A DNA stretch of 64,000 bases, from assembly GCF_007845675.1 (NCBI RefSeq), contig NZ_VOBR01000015.1, forward strand, positions 124,001-188,000. The letters run 5' to 3'. This DNA is from Lentzea tibetensis (GTDB taxonomy: Bacteria; Actinomycetota; Actinomycetes; Mycobacteriales; Pseudonocardiaceae). The notes under the pieces are model-generated. The model made no database searches, had not been told where the DNA came from, and worked only from the letters and a program-made list of their open reading frames with translations. Shown one piece after another: positions 1 to 8,255 of the stretch; the stretch's first letter is position 1; each line of letters starts with the position of its first letter. Position numbers and translations under genes: made by a program.

Positions 1-180
1 GACGAACGCCCGCGCGGGACCGCTGAGCCCCTCGCTCTGCAGCAGCTCACCGGAGGCGGCCAGCTCGTCGTTCAGGTCGCGCATGTACTTGATCATGCGC
101 AGCATGTCCTCGTCGGTCCAGGCGGCCAGACCTTCCCAGTCCTCCTGGTTGCCGCCGTACGTGATCAGCATGTACTTCAC
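1..180 (-). CDS. YCII/DGPF-domain protein, N-terminal part
   Basis: The first 60 codons of a gene that runs off the left edge. The product begins MKYMLITYGGNQEDWEGL, the short beta-strand opening of YCII-related (DGPF) proteins, which in actinomycetes are often found with sigma factors and VOC proteins; their biochemical role is poorly known. The GTG start at 178-180 overlaps the TGA stop of the upstream VOC gene as GTGA, so the two are almost certainly translationally coupled. The family call rests on the N-terminus only, because the diagnostic middle of the domain lies outside the window. Confidence 0.75.
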   Translation of the reverse strand, partial: MKYMLITYGGNQEDWEGLAAWTDEDMLRMIKYMRDLNDELAASGELLQSEGLSGPARAFV

Positions 181-578
181 TGCTTCCACTCCCCACCGGT
201 CGCACGGGCACGGATCTCCTGCACAGCCCAGCTGTTGCCGTCCGGGTCGTCGAAGTAGACGAACCGGCCACCGTCCATGTCGTTGAACACCTGGATCTCG
301 CTGACCTCGACGCCGCGTTCCAGCAGCTGTGCGCGAGCCTTGTCCAGATCGGACACCACGAGCTGGACGCCCTTCAGCGAGCCGGGCGTGTTCTTGATGA
401 TCCCGGTGCCGATGACGATCGAGCAGCCGGAGCCGGGCGGCGTCAGCTGCACCACGCGCATCTCGTCGCTGATGGTGGTGTCGTGGTCGAGGGTGAACCC
501 GAGCTGGTCGGCGTAGAAGTGCTTCGCGCGGTCCAGATCGGACACCGGTACCACCATGACCTCGAGTGTCCAGTCCAT
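177..578 (-). CDS. VOC family (glyoxalase/bleomycin-resistance fold) protein
   Basis: A 133-aa two-module VOC protein: beta-alpha-beta-beta-beta units at about residues 5-60 and 68-123, with the typical FDDPDGNSW turn near residue 113. Family members are metal-dependent lyases, isomerases, dioxygenases or drug-binding proteins; the substrate cannot be read from sequence. An AAAGGA ribosome site precedes the ATG start at 578. It is the first gene of a leftward pair with the YCII gene (GTGA overlap) and is divergent from the DUF2087 regulator. Length is normal for the family. Confidence 0.85.
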   Translation of the reverse strand: MDWTLEVMVVPVSDLDRAKHFYADQLGFTLDHDTTISDEMRVVQLTPPGSGCSIVIGTGIIKNTPGSLKGVQLVVSDLDKARAQLLERGVEVSEIQVFNDMDGGRFVYFDDPDGNSWAVQEIRARATGGEWKQ

Positions 579-693
579 CGCATCGTCCTTTCGCAGTCAG
601 GTGCTCACCAACGCGTCGAACGGCCGGGCCGCGATTCGACAGGACTCTATAAACAATTTGTAACGGCCACCGGGTGTTGCCATCCTGCGGTGC
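579..693. promoter_or_regulatory. divergent promoter region of VOC and DUF2087 genes
   Basis: This 115-bp spacer separates two divergent start codons. It contains the most AT-rich stretch nearby (TATAAACAATTTG, from 648), which can supply a TATAAA-like -10 box rightward and TATAGA leftward. No clear palindrome was seen. Assignment is from position and base composition only. Confidence 0.35.
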
Positions 694-1212
694 ATGACCT
701 CAGCCTCCGTCGTCCGGCTGCTCGCCGAACCCGCCCGCCTCCGCGTGTTCGCCGCCGTCGCACTGGGCGCACGCACACCCGCGGACGTGGCCGCCGCGAC
801 CGGGCTCTCGGCACGCGAGGTCGCCACGGCGCTGCAGAAGCTCATGGCCGGTGAGCTGATCGTCGACGGCCTGGCCGTGCGCGACTTCAAGGAGCTCATC
901 GAGCGCGAGCCTGCTGCTCCCGCGGGCCCGCTGCACCCGTTCGTCGCCGGTGACCGGCTGGTCACCCTGCCCGTGTCGTTCGAGCGGCGCCGGGTGGTGC
1001 TGGCACACGTGGTGTCGCGGGCGTTCTCGCCGGACGTCGCGTACACCGAGCCCGAGGTCAACGAGGCGCTCCGGGCGTGGTGCGACGGCGGCGAGATCGA
1101 CCACGTGACCGTCCGCCGGTACCTGGTCGACCTGCGCCTGCTGACCCGCGCGGACGGCGTGTACCGGCTAGGCCGGGTCGCGGCCGATGAGACCCAGCAG
1201 CCGGTCCTGTAG
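694..1212 (+). CDS. DUF2087 protein with N-terminal ArsR-like helix-turn-helix
   Basis: A 172-aa protein. Residues about 3-60 read as a winged helix of the ArsR type (a VVRLLAEPARLRVFAAVALG opening, then an AREVATALQKL recognition region), and residues about 85-155 match DUF2087, with the characteristic run of acidic EPEVNEAL, W, D and RRYLVDLRLL segments before a VYRL end. Such proteins are presumed transcription regulators. It is divergent from the VOC/YCII pair, which is its most likely target. Its 3' end overlaps the opposite-strand DinB-like gene by 45 bp, tail to tail. Confidence 0.8.
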   Translation: MTSASVVRLLAEPARLRVFAAVALGARTPADVAAATGLSAREVATALQKLMAGELIVDGLAVRDFKELIEREPAAPAGPLHPFVAGDRLVTLPVSFERRRVVLAHVVSRAFSPDVAYTEPEVNEALRAWCDGGEIDHVTVRRYLVDLRLLTRADGVYRLGRVAADETQQPVL

Positions 1213-1737
1213 CGACGCGTCACCGGGCACCTCCACCTCGGGGCCGTAGACCTCGACACCGGGTCCGAACGCGCCCGGCGTCCGGCACTTCTCCATCAGC
1301 TCGGGCGGGATCTTCGACGTGGCCGCCCACAGCCGTTCGACGTCGACCGGGTCCATGGTGTCGTCCTGGCCGGTGGCGCGGGCGAGATCCCAGCCGTGCA
1401 GCACCATGTCGTCGCTGACGACCTGGTCGATGTGGTCGGCGACGGTCATCCGGCCGGCCGGGGTGTCGCTCTCCTCGTGCGCCAGCTCGGATCCGAGCAC
1501 CGCCTCGACGTCCGCGCGCGCCGACCGGAACCTGCTCAGCGGGTCGTCCGGCGCCGGGCTGAGCGAGTGCCCGGCGGGCAGCATGTAGCCGTGCATCGCG
1601 ATGATGTGGTCGACGACGTCCTTCGCCGACCACCGCGCGCACGGCGACGGGTTGTCCCACTGGTCCGGTTGCACGGCCGCGACCTTCCGCTCGAACGCGT
1701 CCGCGTGCCTGCGGTACCGCTCAGCGATCTCGCCCAC
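1168..1737 (-). CDS. TIGR03086-type metal-binding protein (DinB/MDMPI-like)
   Basis: A 189-aa protein of the mycothiol-dependent maleylpyruvate isomerase N-terminal / DinB fold. The motif WSAKDVVDHI near residue 40 and HGWDLARATGQ near 120 supply the histidines that bind divalent metal in this family; the family includes thiol-dependent S-transferases in mycothiol-making actinobacteria, but substrates are usually unknown. The GTG start at 1737 is chosen because AGGAGG lies just upstream; a longer reading frame continues but has no ribosome site. Divergent from the PIG-L gene, with starts 25 bp apart. Confidence 0.8.
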   Translation of the reverse strand: MGEIAERYRRHADAFERKVAAVQPDQWDNPSPCARWSAKDVVDHIIAMHGYMLPAGHSLSPAPDDPLSRFRSARADVEAVLGSELAHEESDTPAGRMTVADHIDQVVSDDMVLHGWDLARATGQDDTMDPVDVERLWAATSKIPPELMEKCRTPGAFGPGVEVYGPEVEVPGDASLQDRLLGLIGRDPA

Positions 1738-1762
1738 GGCTCCTCCTGGTAGTAGTGGATCG

Positions 1763-2491
1763 ATGACGACCATCGTCGCTTTCCACGCCCATCCCGACGA
1801 CGAGGTGCTGATGACGGGCGGCACGCTCGCCCGCGCGTCCGCCGACGGTCACCGCGTGGTGATCGTGGTGGCCACCGACGGCATCATGGGCCCGAGCGAG
1901 CCGCGCCGCATGGACGAGCTCCGCGCGAGCGCGGCGATCCTCGGCGTGCACCGGGTCGTGCACCTCGGTTACGCGGACAGCGGGCACGGGCCGATCCTCT
2001 ACCCCGATCCGCCCGACCGCACCCGGTTCGCCCGAGCTTCCGTCGACGAGGCCGCGTCGCGCCTGGCCGAGATCCTGCGCGAGGAACAGGCGTCCGTGCT
2101 GCTCAGCTACGACGCCAACGGCGGATACGGCCACCGCGACCACGTCCGCGTGCACGAGGTCGGCGCGCGCGCCGGCGAGCTGGCCGGTGTCCGGGTGCTG
2201 GAGGCGACGATGCCGCGCGAGCCACTGGTGCGGGTGCAGCGGCTGGTGCGGCTGCTCAGGATCCCGGTGCGCTACGACCCGGACGTCGTCGTCTACAGCC
2301 CGCGCTCGGCGATCACCCACCGGTTCGACGTGCGGCGGTTCGCCCGGCAGAAGCAGGCGGCGCTGGCTGTGCACCACTCGCAGGTGTCCGGCAACGGCCG
2401 TCCGGCGACGATCATGCGGGTGCTGGTGAAGCTGCCGGTGCCGCTGTTCGGAATCTTGCTGGGCCGCGAGTGGTTCGTGCTGAGAGGCTGA
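1763..2491 (+). CDS. PIG-L family N-acetyl-sugar deacetylase
   Basis: A 242-aa LmbE/PIG-L protein. The zinc motif HPDDE is at residues 10-14 and the partner histidines are in a GYGHRDHVRVHE segment near residue 125. Family members remove acetyl groups from GlcNAc-type conjugates (mycothiol synthesis or detoxification, natural products); this one may be MshB-like or a general detoxifier, and the sequence does not decide. The ATG at 1763 is chosen because the fold begins there; upstream in-frame codons are antisense to the DinB-like gene. The next gene starts 5 bp downstream, so an operon is likely. Confidence 0.85.
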   Translation: MTTIVAFHAHPDDEVLMTGGTLARASADGHRVVIVVATDGIMGPSEPRRMDELRASAAILGVHRVVHLGYADSGHGPILYPDPPDRTRFARASVDEAASRLAEILREEQASVLLSYDANGGYGHRDHVRVHEVGARAGELAGVRVLEATMPREPLVRVQRLVRLLRIPVRYDPDVVVYSPRSAITHRFDVRRFARQKQAALAVHHSQVSGNGRPATIMRVLVKLPVPLFGILLGREWFVLRG

Positions 2492-2495
2492 CGGG

Positions 2496-3254
2496 GTGCT
2501 GAACCACACGGTCCGCGGCGAGGGTGATCCGGTTGTGCTGCTGCACGGCGGCCTGCTCAACAGCAGCATGTGGGACGCCCAGGTGGAGCTGCTCGCCCCG
2601 ACCCACCAGGTGATCACGTTCGACGCGCGCGGCCACGGCCTGTCGCCGACACCCACCGAGCCGTTCTCGCACTACGAGGATCTCTTGGAGTTGCTCGACC
2701 ACCTCGGCGTCGCGCGGGCCTCGCTGGTCGGCCTGTCGCAGGGCGGCCGCACGTCCATCGACTTCGCCATCGCCCACCCGCACCGGGTCGCCAAGATCGT
2801 GCTGGCCGGTACCGGGATCAGCGGCATGACGTTCCGCGACCCGTTCGTGCTGTCGTACATGAAGAAGCTGAGCGAGGCCACCGACATCGAGTCGGTCGTC
2901 GAGTGCTTCCTGCGGATGTGGGTCGACGGTCCTCAGCGCACGCCGGACGAGGTCGACCCCGCCGTGCGGGAGCCGTGCCACGCGGCCATGAGCGACACGA
3001 TCACCCGGCACGGTGCCCGGTGGCTGGGGCTGCTCAGGGAGCTCGGCGCGATCGACCGGGTCGCCGAGCTGACCGCCCGCACCCTGGTGCTCGTGGGAGA
3101 CCTCGACTCGTCCGACATCCACACCGTGGCGGACCTGGTCGCGGGAGCGGCGCCGAACGCGCACAAGAAGGTGGTCACCGGCGCGGGGCACATGATCAAC
3201 CTGGATCAGCCGGAGGAGTTCAACCGCGTGCTGCGGCGGTTCTTGGCGCACTGA
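2496..3254 (+). CDS. alpha/beta hydrolase
   Basis: A 252-aa alpha/beta hydrolase with a full catalytic set: oxyanion loop HGGL near residue 17, nucleophile elbow GLSQGG (Ser81), acid in GDLDSSD (Asp202 or 204) and His232 in GAGHMINLD. No transmembrane or signal segment, so cytoplasmic. It closely resembles 3-oxoadipate enol-lactonase-like and haloperoxidase-like esterases, which sequence alone does not separate. GTG start, 5 bp behind the PIG-L stop, suggesting co-transcription. Confidence 0.85.
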   Translation: MLNHTVRGEGDPVVLLHGGLLNSSMWDAQVELLAPTHQVITFDARGHGLSPTPTEPFSHYEDLLELLDHLGVARASLVGLSQGGRTSIDFAIAHPHRVAKIVLAGTGISGMTFRDPFVLSYMKKLSEATDIESVVECFLRMWVDGPQRTPDEVDPAVREPCHAAMSDTITRHGARWLGLLRELGAIDRVAELTARTLVLVGDLDSSDIHTVADLVAGAAPNAHKKVVTGAGHMINLDQPEEFNRVLRRFLAH

Positions 3255-3273
3255 CCTGGCCTCATGGTTCGGC

Positions 3274-3293
3274 GTGTCAAGAATCTTTGACAC
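3274..3293. promoter_or_regulatory. 20-bp inverted repeat operator of membrane protein/XRE operon
   Basis: GTGTCAAGAATCTTTGACAC: two 7-bp arms (GTGTCAA and TTGACAC) around a 6-bp centre. The right arm contains the -35 hexamer TTGACA of the operon promoter, so a bound protein would block RNA polymerase. The XRE regulator encoded as second gene of the operon is the obvious candidate ligand (autoregulation, inferred). Confidence 0.7.
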
Positions 3294-3315
3294 GATGTCA
3301 GCGCTCCTTTACATT
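3287..3315 (+). promoter_or_regulatory. consensus-like promoter giving a leaderless mRNA
   Basis: TTGACA (3287-3292), exactly 17 bp, then TACATT (3310-3315). Transcription would begin 6-7 bp later, at or next to the ATG at 3322, so the message is probably leaderless; no Shine-Dalgarno sequence precedes that ATG. Confidence 0.75.
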
Positions 3316-3321
3316 CAACCG

Positions 3322-3738
3322 ATGGCGTTCGAACAGAAGCGCACGTGGATCGCGACCGTGCTCGCGGTCCTCACGTACGCCGTGTACCTCATGGTCATCC
3401 TCGGCAGAGCGCAGAACACCGCGCTCGCATCGGTGTCCTACGTGGCGCCGATGCTGTGGACGCTCGGCGCGGGAATCCTCGTGACGATCGTCCTGAGCAT
3501 CGCGCTGGCGATCTTCTTCAAGGACGAGAAGGACCAGCGCGACCGCGAGATCTACCGGTTCGGCGAGTACGTCGGCCACGCGTTCGTCGTCATCGGCGCG
3601 GTGGCCGCACTCGGCATGGCCATGGCCGAGTTCGACCACTTCTGGATCGCCAACGCCATCTACCTGGCGTTCTTCCTGTCCGCGCTGGTCGGCGGCGTGG
3701 CCAAGCTCGTCGCCTACCACCGGGGCTTCCAGTGGTGA
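3322..3738 (+). CDS. small integral membrane protein paired with XRE regulator
   Basis: A 138-aa protein with four predicted transmembrane helices (about residues 9-28, 40-64, 86-106, 112-132) and a charged cytoplasmic loop FKDEKDQRDREIYRFGEY between helices 2 and 3. This four-helix protein followed by a very small XRE regulator is a widespread bacterial pair; the membrane protein has no established biochemical function. The ATG at 3322 is chosen because the promoter places the transcript start there, excluding the longer frame. Its stop overlaps the next start as GTGA. Confidence 0.8.
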   Translation: MAFEQKRTWIATVLAVLTYAVYLMVILGRAQNTALASVSYVAPMLWTLGAGILVTIVLSIALAIFFKDEKDQRDREIYRFGEYVGHAFVVIGAVAALGMAMAEFDHFWIANAIYLAFFLSALVGGVAKLVAYHRGFQW

Positions 3739-3953
3739 AGCCGACGAAGGTGACGAACTCGATCCGCGCACTGCGGTTCGCGGCGGGCGAGATGACCCAG
3801 GCCGGCCTGGCCGAGCGGATCGGTGTCACCCGGCAGACCGTCATCGCCATCGAACAGGGCCGCTACTCGCCCTCGCTGGAGATGGCCTTCCAGATCGCGC
3901 ACGTGTTCGGCGTCCCGCTGGACGACGTTTTCCAGTACCCGACGGAGGAATGA
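3735..3953 (+). CDS. XRE family small transcriptional regulator (YozG-like)
   Basis: A 72-aa single-domain helix-turn-helix protein. MTQAGLAERIGVTRQTVIAI forms helices 2-3 and is followed by EQGRYSPSLEMAFQIAHVFG and the C-terminal LDDVFQY signature of the YozG-like group that accompanies small membrane proteins. GTG start in a GTGA overlap with the membrane protein; the stop overlaps the next gene's start as ATGA, so three genes are translationally coupled. It probably binds the inverted repeat at 3274-3293. Confidence 0.85.
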   Translation: MKPTKVTNSIRALRFAAGEMTQAGLAERIGVTRQTVIAIEQGRYSPSLEMAFQIAHVFGVPLDDVFQYPTEE

Positions 3954-4906
3954 AGATGAAAGCGATCGTCCAGGACGTCTACGGCACAGCCGACGTCCTC
4001 CAGTTGCGTGACGTGGACAGACCCGTGGCCGGTGACGACGAGGTGATCGTCCAGGTGCGCGCCGCCGGTGTCGACGCGGGCGTGTGGCACCTGATGACCG
4101 GCCTGCCGCTGCTGCTGCGCCTCGCACTCGGCCTGCGCGCGCCGTCCAACCCGGTCCGCGGCCGCGAGGTCGCCGGTGTCGTCGAGTCGGTCGGGGCCGG
4201 TGTCACCCGCTTCGCGCCGGGCGACCAGGTGTTCGGCATCGGCGAGGGCACCTACGCCGAGTACGCCCGTGCTCGCGCCGCCAAGCTCGTGCCGCTGCCG
4301 GAGAACCTGACGTTCGAACAGGCCGCCGCGCTCCCCATCTCCGGCCTCACGGCACTGCACGCACTCCGCGCGGCCCCGTCCGGCCAGCGGGTGCTGGTGA
4401 TCGGCGCGGGCGGCGGCGTCGGCACGTTCATCACGCAGCTCGCGGTGGCGCGCGGCGCCGAGGTCACCGGCGTGTGCAGCACGTCCAAAGCAGACCTGGT
4501 CCGGTCGCTGGGCGCGGTCGACGTCATCGACTACACGCGTCACGGCATCACCGGCACCTACGACGTGGTGTTCGACATCGCCGGCAACCGGACGTTGCGG
4601 GTGCTCCGGAAGTTCCTGACGCCACGCGGCACGCTCGTCATCGTCGGCGGCGAGAAGGGCGGCCGGCTGCTCGGCGGCACGGAACGCCTGCTGCGCGCCG
4701 CCCTGTGGTCGCCGTTCATCGGTCAGCGGCTGGTCGGGCTGTTCTCCGCCGAACGCCAGCCGGACCTGGAGGAGCTGTCCTCACTCGCGGCCGCCGGCAA
4801 GATCACGCCGGTCGTGGACCGCACGTTCCCGCTGGGCGAGGCCCCCGAGGCGATTCGCTACGCCCAGGAAGGCCGCGCTCGCGGCAAGGTCGTCGTCACG
4901 GTCTAG
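3950..4906 (+). CDS. NAD(P)-dependent zinc-less MDR reductase (quinone oxidoreductase type)
   Basis: A 318-aa medium-chain dehydrogenase/reductase. The N-terminal GroES-like half lacks the zinc-binding cysteine-histidine set of alcohol dehydrogenases; residues about 145-155 carry the Rossmann motif VIGAGGGVGTFITQLA. Such enzymes reduce quinones or enones with NADPH. Third gene of the membrane protein/XRE operon (ATGA overlap), so it is probably the regulated enzymatic output. An alternative ATG lies six bases inside. Its stop meets the opposite-strand small gene with a 4-bp overlap. Confidence 0.85.
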   Translation: MKMKAIVQDVYGTADVLQLRDVDRPVAGDDEVIVQVRAAGVDAGVWHLMTGLPLLLRLALGLRAPSNPVRGREVAGVVESVGAGVTRFAPGDQVFGIGEGTYAEYARARAAKLVPLPENLTFEQAAALPISGLTALHALRAAPSGQRVLVIGAGGGVGTFITQLAVARGAEVTGVCSTSKADLVRSLGAVDVIDYTRHGITGTYDVVFDIAGNRTLRVLRKFLTPRGTLVIVGGEKGGRLLGGTERLLRAALWSPFIGQRLVGLFSAERQPDLEELSSLAAAGKITPVVDRTFPLGEAPEAIRYAQEGRARGKVVVTV

Positions 4907-5061
4907 GGGGCCGGCGTCGGCTCCGGCAGTCTGGCGATCAGCTTCTTCGTGGCGCGGAGTACGTCGGCCTCGTCGTGGCCGAACTCCGACAGGTAGTGGC
5001 GCAGCGCGTGACGGAGGAGGGTGACCTCCTCGTTCGTCAGTTCGAGGACGTGGGTGCCCAT
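4903..5061 (-). CDS. small hypothetical protein, 52 aa
   Basis: A 52-aa soluble, mostly alpha-helical protein: an ELTNEEVTLLRHALRHYLSE helix, a GHDEADVL turn and a KKLIARLPEP tail. Short proteins with this helical pattern occur in actinomycetes without known function. The ATG at 5061 is preferred over the longer reading frame, which runs antisense into the KAP NTPase. High third-position GC over the short frame supports coding. Function not recognised. Confidence 0.6.
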   Translation of the reverse strand: MGTHVLELTNEEVTLLRHALRHYLSEFGHDEADVLRATKKLIARLPEPTPAP

Positions 5062-5115
5062 GCACCGATGGTAGGCCCGCTGGAACGAATCGACCCCTGC
5101 TGACGAACACACCAT

Positions 5116-7758
5116 GTGCTCACTCGTGACTTCTGGCGTGCCGTGGTGATCCGGGCCGGTGTCATCTACGTCGAAGTCGCGCTCGCGCTCTTCGCGTGGG
5201 GCGGGATCCCGACACCGGTCGTCATCCGCAGCGCGCTGGGAGCACTGGCGTTCGCGGTGCCACTGGGCGCACTGGTGCTGCGGGTGGAGCTGCGCCACGA
5301 CCGGTCCTTCCTGATGATCCTGCTGGGGTCGACGGGACTGCGAGCCGTCCTGTCCGGGCTGGCGACGACGGGAGCACTGGTCGTCCTCCGCGTGCAGCTA
5401 CCGCAGCCGGAGGTCGCCGTCGCGATCACGGTCATCAGTGCCGTCGCGATCGCGTCCGCGTTCAACCCCCTGCTCGGCTGGTTGACCCTGCCGCCGCAGC
5501 CGGTCGCCGAGCCCGAGGGGAAGGAGGTCGTCGAGCAGCGGCACAGGCTGGCGGACATGGCGCTGCAGCAGCCTCAGGTGCAGAACGCCGGGCTCAGCGA
5601 GGACGAGAAGAAGCAACTGCGCGCTGAGATCGAGGCGGAGGTCGAGCGGGAGGCGGCGGACATCGCCCGCGCGACGTCGTTGCCTCACGCGCAGTTCGTG
5701 CGAGCGAAGAGGGCGTACATCGGGCTCGAGCCGATCGCCGTGTTCCTGGCGCCGTGGCTCAAGTGGTTGATCTTCTACTGCGCGGGTGTCTCCGGACTCA
5801 TGCTGCTGACCGTCAGGGTGCCCGGCGCGCACCTGGTGACACCGATCGCCGCCGTGGTGCTGCCGGCACTGACGGTGGGCGCCACGGCGGCGCCGGGCAG
5901 CCTCCGGTGGTCGGCCGGTGTCCGTTCCGCCGCACCGATCCTGCTCGCCGCGAGTGCGGCAGCGGCCACCGTGGCGCTGTTGCTGCCTGCGGACACGCGG
6001 TGGCCGTCGAGCTCCGCGGCCTTCGCCGTGCTGTCGGCCGTGGCGCTGGTCGGCCGGCTCGTCGTGGGGCCCCTGCTGAAGCGGGACCGGTGGCTGCGGT
6101 CGAACGACCCGGCCGCCTGGCCAAGGGACACCGACAGACAACACGACGAGGCGGTGCGCAGCCACGACGAGTGGCTCCGGGCGATGTTCGAGGTCGCCGT
6201 GCTGCGGATCGTGAGTGCCAAGATCGGCAAGTACGTGCAGCGCTCCTACGGCACGGATCTGCCGCCCGCGTCCGTGGAGAAGCTGGGCGACATCACCGAA
6301 CTGACCCAGTTCGTGCCCACGGAGACCAGTGCGCGGCTCGGCCGCGTGATGACGTCGATGCCGAGCGCGGCGATCGGGCTGAGCGGGCCGCGTGGTGTCG
6401 GCAAGAGCACCGTCCTGCGGGTGCTGAGCGAACTTCGGGCCAACCCCTCCGACCTGGGGCTCATCGTGCCTGCGCCGACCAGCTACGACGCGCGCGAGTT
6501 CCTGACGCATCTGTTCGCTCGGTTGTGCGAGGTCGTGCTGCCCCACCAGCCGCCGCCCAAGATCGGCATCATGCGACGGATCAACTGGCCGGGGATGATG
6601 GTGCTGCTGGGCCTCGCAACCGGCGCCATCACCTTCTTCTGGGCTCCAGTCGTCGAGGCGGCGACGTGGGCCGGGGCGCACGTGCTGGGGCTCGTCTTCG
6701 TGTTCGGCATGTTCACGGCCTTGGCCGGATTCGTCTGGTGGGGCGCGGAGAGGCCAACGCTGCGGGACTCGCCGATCGAGGAGATGGCCAGGGGCCACCT
6801 GCGCACGCTGCGGTACCTCGAGACCCAGACGGTCACCCGCACCGGCTCGGCGAAGACACCGCTCGGCGACCTCGGAGCGTCGAAGGCGCGGCAGCGGGCG
6901 GAGATCCTCAAGACCTACCCGGAGCTCGTCGACGACTTCCGGACCTTCCTCGAACAGGTCGGCCTGAGCCTGCGCAGCAAGGACGCCCGCGTCGTCATCT
7001 GCATCGACGAGCTCGACAAGATCGGCACACCGGAGCAGGCGGAGAAGTTCCTCAACGACATCAAGGCGATCTTCCGGGTGCGGCACTCGTACTTCCTCGT
7101 GTCGGTGTCCGAGGACGCGCTGACCTCGTTCTCGCGCCGGGCACTGGCGGTGCGGACCACATTCGACACGGCGTTCGACGCCGTCGTCGAGGTGGACCGG
7201 TTCTCGCTGGCCGACACGCGGGCGTTGCTGGTGCAGCAGGTGATCCGGCTGCCGGAGCCGTTCGTGTGGTTCTGCCACTGCCTGTCCGGCGGGCTGCCGC
7301 GCGACCTCGGCCGGATCGTCCGCGCCCTGTACGACGAGCGGAACGCTCATGAGGTGACCGCGTTGCCCTTGCTCGCGGCCGAACTGGTCCGCCAAGACGT
7401 CCGCGCCGTCGCGCAGGGGCAGTTGGCGCAGGCCAGCGGCCGTGCCGACGCCGGTGAGGTGCTCGGCTGGATCGCGGACGCCGCGGACCTGCCGATGACG
7501 TCGGCCGCGCTCACCGACCACTGCGGCAAGGCGCCGGACGTCGAGGACGACCTCGGCCTCCTCGTGGCTCAGTGCTGCGCGCACCTGCACTACGCGGCAG
7601 CGGTGCTGGACGTGTTCAGCGAACGGCTGGGGGAGTGGGTCGAACTCCTGCGCAACGACGACGCCCCGCTCAAGCAGCTGGCGAAGGCCCGGTCCCTGCT
7701 CTCGGTGGATCCGGGCCTCGCGCGCAGAGCGGTCGACCAGGTCACGCCGTTTTGGTGA
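5116..7758 (+). CDS. membrane-anchored KAP family P-loop NTPase
   Basis: An 880-aa protein. Residues about 8-120 form four hydrophobic helices, 140-190 a charged coiled coil, and 210-290 further membrane helices. The P-loop domain follows: Walker A GPRGVGKST at 424-432 (Lys430) and Walker B VVICIDELDKI near 626-636. A pair of hydrophobic helices at about 491-545 interrupts the domain between Walker A and B, the hallmark of KAP (Kidins220/ARMS, PifA) NTPases. KAP proteins are membrane-associated; PifA is a phage-exclusion protein, so a defence or signalling role is possible but unproven. GTG start with no strong ribosome site; its 3' end overlaps the opposite gene by 17 bp. Confidence 0.8.
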   Translation: MLTRDFWRAVVIRAGVIYVEVALALFAWGGIPTPVVIRSALGALAFAVPLGALVLRVELRHDRSFLMILLGSTGLRAVLSGLATTGALVVLRVQLPQPEVAVAITVISAVAIASAFNPLLGWLTLPPQPVAEPEGKEVVEQRHRLADMALQQPQVQNAGLSEDEKKQLRAEIEAEVEREAADIARATSLPHAQFVRAKRAYIGLEPIAVFLAPWLKWLIFYCAGVSGLMLLTVRVPGAHLVTPIAAVVLPALTVGATAAPGSLRWSAGVRSAAPILLAASAAAATVALLLPADTRWPSSSAAFAVLSAVALVGRLVVGPLLKRDRWLRSNDPAAWPRDTDRQHDEAVRSHDEWLRAMFEVAVLRIVSAKIGKYVQRSYGTDLPPASVEKLGDITELTQFVPTETSARLGRVMTSMPSAAIGLSGPRGVGKSTVLRVLSELRANPSDLGLIVPAPTSYDAREFLTHLFARLCEVVLPHQPPPKIGIMRRINWPGMMVLLGLATGAITFFWAPVVEAATWAGAHVLGLVFVFGMFTALAGFVWWGAERPTLRDSPIEEMARGHLRTLRYLETQTVTRTGSAKTPLGDLGASKARQRAEILKTYPELVDDFRTFLEQVGLSLRSKDARVVICIDELDKIGTPEQAEKFLNDIKAIFRVRHSYFLVSVSEDALTSFSRRALAVRTTFDTAFDAVVEVDRFSLADTRALLVQQVIRLPEPFVWFCHCLSGGLPRDLGRIVRALYDERNAHEVTALPLLAAELVRQDVRAVAQGQLAQASGRADAGEVLGWIADAADLPMTSAALTDHCGKAPDVEDDLGLLVAQCCAHLHYAAAVLDVFSERLGEWVELLRNDDAPLKQLAKARSLLSVDPGLARRAVDQVTPFW

Positions 7759-8239
7759 CCCTGGCCAGGAACCCCATCAGGTTGCCGACGGCCCGTTCGA
7801 CCTTCTCCTCCAGCGTGATCGACTCGTGGAGCCGCCCGCCCGGCCCGGCGTCCTTCTTGCCGCGCAGGTAGAGCGAGCACGCCAGGTCGGCGCAGAGGTA
7901 GGCGCCGACGGAGTTGCCGAGCTGCCCGGACTTGCCCGCCTTGCGCGCGGTCATCAGCGAGACGCCGTCGCCCGAGTGCGTGGTCAGGCACAGCGAGCAC
8001 ATGCTGCGCCGCGCGCGGCCCGCGTTGGCGGCACGGCGCAGGGCGACGCCGACGAAACCGTCGCCGGACTCGGTCACCAAGTAGGCGCGGTCCGGTGCGG
8101 CGGGGTCGCGCCAGCCGAGGAAGTCCAGGTCGTCCCACGGTCGCTCGGCCAGGTCCCTGGGCACGGCGAGGCGCTTCGCCTCGCCCTTCGTGCAGTTGAC
8201 GAACGATGCCCGGATGTCGCGTTCGGTAGCTGGTCTCAC
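7742..8239 (-). CDS. FusB/Fbp-type EF-G-binding (FBP-domain) protein
   Basis: A 165-aa protein matching the FBP C-terminal treble-clef zinc finger. The four-cysteine set appears as CSLC near residue 87 and CADLAC near residue 120. FusB-type members bind elongation factor G and free it from fusidic-acid-stalled ribosomes; actinobacterial homologues are usually uncharacterised. The GTG start at 8239 fits a TAGCGT -10 box 7 bp upstream (leaderless). Divergent from a TetR gene over a perfect palindrome, the arrangement of a drug-inducible resistance gene. Resistance function is inference. Confidence 0.75.
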   Translation of the reverse strand: MRPATERDIRASFVNCTKGEAKRLAVPRDLAERPWDDLDFLGWRDPAAPDRAYLVTESGDGFVGVALRRAANAGRARRSMCSLCLTTHSGDGVSLMTARKAGKSGQLGNSVGAYLCADLACSLYLRGKKDAGPGGRLHESITLEEKVERAVGNLMGFLARVTKTA

Positions 8240-8255
8240 GGCAGCGACGCTAAAG

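Noticed and set aside
5398-7590. A 730-codon minus-strand frame opposite the KAP NTPase
   Set aside because: Antisense shadow; the plus-strand protein has clear Walker motifs and membrane helices.
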